Source: Negativicutes bacterium | GTDB taxonomy: Bacteria > Bacillota_C > Negativicutes > Sporomusales_B > JARLHX01 | DNA length: 64,000 nt | NCBI GenBank assembly: GCA_031292015.1 | Contig: JARLHY010000032.1 | Span: 1 to 64,000, forward strand | Reading direction: 5' to 3' | Part shown: in pieces, positions 61,400-64,000 of the stretch | Layout: each line of letters starts with the position of its first letter | How positions within the stretch are numbered: the first letter of the stretch is position 1 | Translations under genes and position numbers: made by a program | The notes under the pieces: generated by a model | Seen by the model: the letters and a program-made list of their open reading frames with translations, nothing else | Database searches by the model: none | What the model was told of the DNA's origin: nothing

Positions 61400-61443
61400 A
61401 AAGACCCAGGAGCCCAGGTCAAAGGCTTTGGGTCTTTTTTTTT
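61400..61443 (+). terminator. Intrinsic terminator after the receptor gene
   Basis: AAAGACCCA at 61400-61408 pairs with TGGGTCTTT at 61429-61437, then a long T-run. Confidence 0.8.
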
Positions 61444-61518
61444 ATTGCTTTCTTAAAACCGGAAAACTATAATTGTATTTGAGTGTGGATGATTTTGACA
61501 GTACAAGGGGTAATTGCT

Positions 61519-62100
61519 GTGAACGATATAAAAAACCTCATTCTCGACAAGGCACGGGACAGATTCGACCGCTTCGGCTACAAAAAGACGACGATGGACG
61601 AGATAAGTGCAGATTGTCGAATTTCGAAAAAAACGCTTTATGAGCATTTTCAGGACAAGGAAAACTTGTTTAATTGCTTGTTTATGCGGGAGGGACGCGA
61701 GGCTCAGACCGTCATCTTTGCCCGCACCCAGGGTATCGCCAACCCCCTCGACCGGTTGAAGCAATTGATCCGGGCCGCTATTGATTATTTCAGCGAAGAT
61801 AATTTCCTTACAAGGATATTAAAAGACGAGGACGCTTTGTTTTCTGCATTCATCACCAAGAAATACCGTTACAAAATGGCTGAAGACATCATTTCCGGCA
61901 TCGCAGCCATTATCAGCGAGGGTAAGGAACTCGGGCTCGTCAGGGATGTCGACGAAAAAGTCGTGGCCTATGCCGGCTTAAAATTGTTCGAGTCGTTTAG
62001 TTATATGCGGACAGTGGAGTTTGAGGAGGAAAAAGAAGAGCAGGGTTACTATAAGGAAGCGCTCGTAGATTTTTTCATAAATGCCGTAGCTAAAAAATAG
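61519..62100 (+). CDS. TetR-family transcriptional regulator
   Basis: A 193-residue TetR repressor. The N-terminal HTH reads YKKTTMDEISADCRISKKTL and continues YEHFQDKENLF, at about residues 20-50; the rest is the helical ligand-binding domain. The GTG at 61519 is 8 bases after AAGGGG, and starts closer to the HTH as usual; the longer frame to 61483 lacks a site. It is 146 bp upstream of, and in the same direction as, an RND adaptor and pump, so it probably controls them. Confidence 0.9.
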   Translation: MNDIKNLILDKARDRFDRFGYKKTTMDEISADCRISKKTLYEHFQDKENLFNCLFMREGREAQTVIFARTQGIANPLDRLKQLIRAAIDYFSEDNFLTRILKDEDALFSAFITKKYRYKMAEDIISGIAAIISEGKELGLVRDVDEKVVAYAGLKLFESFSYMRTVEFEEEKEEQGYYKEALVDFFINAVAKK

Positions 62101-62246
62101 ACTTATTGTGGCTCGCGGTTTCCGGTTGCCGCGATAGCCACAGGCGACACGAGCCGGTTTATTTTCGGCCTCGGGAAACTCAAAAAACGAATTAGTTTAT
62201 TGGGTGTTGCGGCCGAAGACAGTTACCATGAAGGGAGAGATTCAGT

Positions 62247-63332
62247 ATGCAAAAAGCGTTGGCTGGTATGGGGGCAGTAGTTTCCGTCTTGGTGGCAACC
62301 GTCCTGATCGCAGGATGCTCATCCGCCAAGGTTGTAAAGCAGGAAGCGCCTCTCGTCCGTTCCCAGGTTATAAAAGTGGATGGCAGCGGCCAAGGTGCCG
62401 TTTATTCCGGAGAGGTGCGCGGGCGCTTTGAAAGTCAGCTGGCCTTTCAGGTGGGCGGAAAGATTGTCAGGCGTAATGTGGATCTGGGCAGTGCCGTTGC
62501 CGCCGGTGATGTACTGATGCAGATCGACGCCCGCGATGTTCGCCAGAATGTCAACAGCGGCGAGGCGGAGCGCTATGCCGCCGAGTCCCAGCTGCAGCTG
62601 GCCGCCAATGATCTTCAGCGCTACCAGCGTTTATATGAACAGGGGGCGGTGAGTAAAGCGTCCTATGACAGTTATGTGAATAGTTATCATCGAGCCGAGG
62701 CCTTGCTGCGTTATGCGAGTGCGCAGTACTCCCAGGGCCTTAATCAGCTGGATTACAGCGACCTGACCGCAGACGCCGCCGGCGTTGTAGCGGGAGTAAG
62801 CGCCGAGATCGGGCAGGTTGTCAGTGCCGGTCAGCCGGTTCTCACGGTAGTACAGGACGGGGAGCGGGAAGTTGAAATCTCTGTGCCGGAGAACCGGATC
62901 GCCCAACTGCGCAATACCCGGCAGATCCAGGTCAGTTTCTGGGCGCTGCCCGCGCAGGAGGTCGAAGGCCGGGTAAGGGAGGTCTCTCCTGTTGCCGATA
63001 AGGTTTCCCGCACTTTTAAAGTGCGTATCAGCCTTATCAACCCTTCGCCGGAAGTAAAGCTGGGCATGACAGCCGCCGTCTCGGTCGCCGCCGCGGGAGG
63101 ACCCGGCACGGCATATGTTCCTTTGGCGGCCGTGTATCAGACTGGCGATATGCCTTGCGTGTGGGTCGTTGACAACGGTACGGCAAAGCTGCGTCAAATC
63201 AAGACCGGTGTTTGGGGCGACGAGCGGGTCCAGGTGCTGGAAGGGCTTCAGGATGGTGAGACCATTGTCACGGCGGGGGTTCATAAACTGCAGGACGGTC
63301 AGCAAGTGCGCACAACGGGTGATCTTCGATGA
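62247..63332 (+). CDS. RND efflux periplasmic adaptor, lipoprotein
   Basis: A 361-residue membrane-fusion protein with a lipobox VLIAGCSS near residue 23. The lipoyl-like part includes SQLAFQVGGKIVRRNVDLGS near residue 64 and VSAEIGQVVSAGQPVLTVVQ near residue 190; between them a helical hairpin (ALLRYASAQYSQGLNQLDYS). The C-terminal domain has VYQTGDMPCVWVVDNGTAKL. It belongs to the HlyD/AcrA-like group often paired with RND pumps in operons under TetR control. The stop overlaps the next gene by four bases (ATGA). Confidence 0.92.
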   Translation: MQKALAGMGAVVSVLVATVLIAGCSSAKVVKQEAPLVRSQVIKVDGSGQGAVYSGEVRGRFESQLAFQVGGKIVRRNVDLGSAVAAGDVLMQIDARDVRQNVNSGEAERYAAESQLQLAANDLQRYQRLYEQGAVSKASYDSYVNSYHRAEALLRYASAQYSQGLNQLDYSDLTADAAGVVAGVSAEIGQVVSAGQPVLTVVQDGEREVEISVPENRIAQLRNTRQIQVSFWALPAQEVEGRVREVSPVADKVSRTFKVRISLINPSPEVKLGMTAAVSVAAAGGPGTAYVPLAAVYQTGDMPCVWVVDNGTAKLRQIKTGVWGDERVQVLEGLQDGETIVTAGVHKLQDGQQVRTTGDLR

Positions 63333-64000
63333 AAAATATCAACCTGACCGAGTGGGCCCTGAACAATAAACAGCTAGTATACTATTTCATCTTTTTGATT
63401 TTTGTTATGGGGATATTCTCCTACCGGCAGCTGGGAAGAATGGAAGACCCTGATTTTGTCATCCGGACGATGATTGTGTCTGTGGCCTGGCCAGGAGCCA
63501 GCGCCAGGCAAGTGGAGGAGCAGGTTACTGATAAAATTGAGAAAAAACTGCAGGATACGCCGGGGCTGGATTATCTGAAAAGCTACTCCAAACCCGGCCA
63601 GGCCCTGATTTATGTAAATTTGAAGGAAACGGTGCCTGAAAAAGACGTTCGGCCAAGCTGGCTTGAAGTGCGCAATCTGGTGAATGATATCAGGAATACC
63701 TTGCCGGAGGGAGTGGCCGGGGTAAGTTTCAACGACCGTTTCGACGATGTTTTCGGCAGTATTTACGCTCTCACCGGCGATGGCTATAGCTATGAAGAAA
63801 TGCGGGACAGGGCCGAAAAAATACGGCGCGTCCTGCTGGGAGTAAAAAACGTCAAGAAGGTCGACCTTATCGGCGTTCAAAGCGAGAAAATCTTTATTGA
63901 GATGGAGAGAAGCAAGCTGGCGCAACTGGGGATCGACCCCAACCTGATTGCCAGCGCCGTTAAAACGCAAAACGCGACGGCTCCTTCCGGGGTCATAGAG
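63329..64000 (+). CDS. RND efflux pump permease, N-terminal part (cut by window end)
   Basis: The first 224 codons of an AcrB-type pump; the frame is still open at the last base. It starts MKNINLTEWALNNKQLVYYF, has the first transmembrane segment at about residues 16-36, and the porter domain with EDPDFVIRTMIVSVAWPGAS near residue 40 and EKIEKKLQDTPGLDYLKSYS near residue 70. The start overlaps the adaptor stop (ATGA). The ...LGRMEDPDF... form resembles pumps paired with HlyD-like adaptors rather than the HAE1 pump at 44.6 kb. A TolC-type gene may follow beyond the window. Confidence 0.9.
   Translation, partial: MKNINLTEWALNNKQLVYYFIFLIFVMGIFSYRQLGRMEDPDFVIRTMIVSVAWPGASARQVEEQVTDKIEKKLQDTPGLDYLKSYSKPGQALIYVNLKETVPEKDVRPSWLEVRNLVNDIRNTLPEGVAGVSFNDRFDDVFGSIYALTGDGYSYEEMRDRAEKIRRVLLGVKNVKKVDLIGVQSEKIFIEMERSKLAQLGIDPNLIASAVKTQNATAPSGVIE

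Overview
The window reads as chromosomal DNA from an anaerobic, endospore-forming Firmicute with an outer membrane, most likely a Negativicute of the Sporomusa type. The evidence is an SLH-domain porin (OmpM type) at 35.1 kb, AcrAB/TolC-type RND pumps, a PagL-like outer-membrane protein, alpha/beta SASP spore genes and a reverse rubrerythrin. No rRNA, tRNA or CRISPR array was seen. The first 21 kb look GC-rich; much of 22-44 kb is visibly more AT-rich with longer, remnant-bearing intergenic regions.

0-11 kb: a cyclase-family hydrolase and a metallo-beta-lactamase-fold hydrolase precede a glycine-cleavage operon under a tandem glycine riboswitch with its own terminator. The operon is gcvT-gcvH-gcvPA-gcvPB, two overlapping radical SAM genes, a lipoate-ligase-like gene, lpdA and a nitroreductase. 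The two radical SAM genes look like the split LipS1/LipS2 lipoyl synthase rather than LipA, so the operon seems to carry the whole glycine decarboxylase plus its own lipoyl assembly. 11-21 kb: an AEC transporter, a DUF3100 membrane pair convergent with an M20 amidohydrolase, a large unknown membrane-anchored protein, a Tat-exported DUF362 protein, a ferredoxin-type QueG-like protein, an iron alcohol dehydrogenase, a YciI protein and a MITE-like element.

21-28 kb: reverse rubrerythrin with a possible PerR box, a complete SASP gene and a 5'-replaced second copy, a secreted esterase, then a PAS/AAA+/Fis sigma-54 activator. 26-36.5 kb holds the most striking structure. A block of about 280 bp is present twice, each copy carrying two GTGTGA-N8-TCAC dyads and a clear -24/-12 promoter. 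One copy drives a soluble chemotaxis-type signalling protein. The other drives a catabolic operon: PanE-like dehydrogenase, SDR dehydrogenase, BKACE beta-keto acid cleavage enzyme, thiolase, MFS transporter, CoA-transferase and SLH porin. Together they look like a sigma-54 regulon for sensing, taking up and degrading an unidentified hydroxy or keto acid, possibly carnitine-like.

36.5-50 kb: a PagL-like protein, a RecD2/Dda-like helicase, a stand-alone PrpR N-domain, a Ser/Thr-rich protein, then a leftward cluster of RND adaptor, RND pump, MATE exporter, TolC and an orphan histidine kinase, with a divergent MarR regulator. 50-59 kb: a mannose-family PTS (IIA, IIB, IIC, IID) with zinc alcohol dehydrogenase, class II aldolase, HAD phosphatase, a LevR-type regulator and an HPr, behind a textbook sigma-54 promoter. 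59-64 kb: a transmembrane chemotaxis receptor, a TetR regulator and a second RND adaptor/pump pair cut by the window end.
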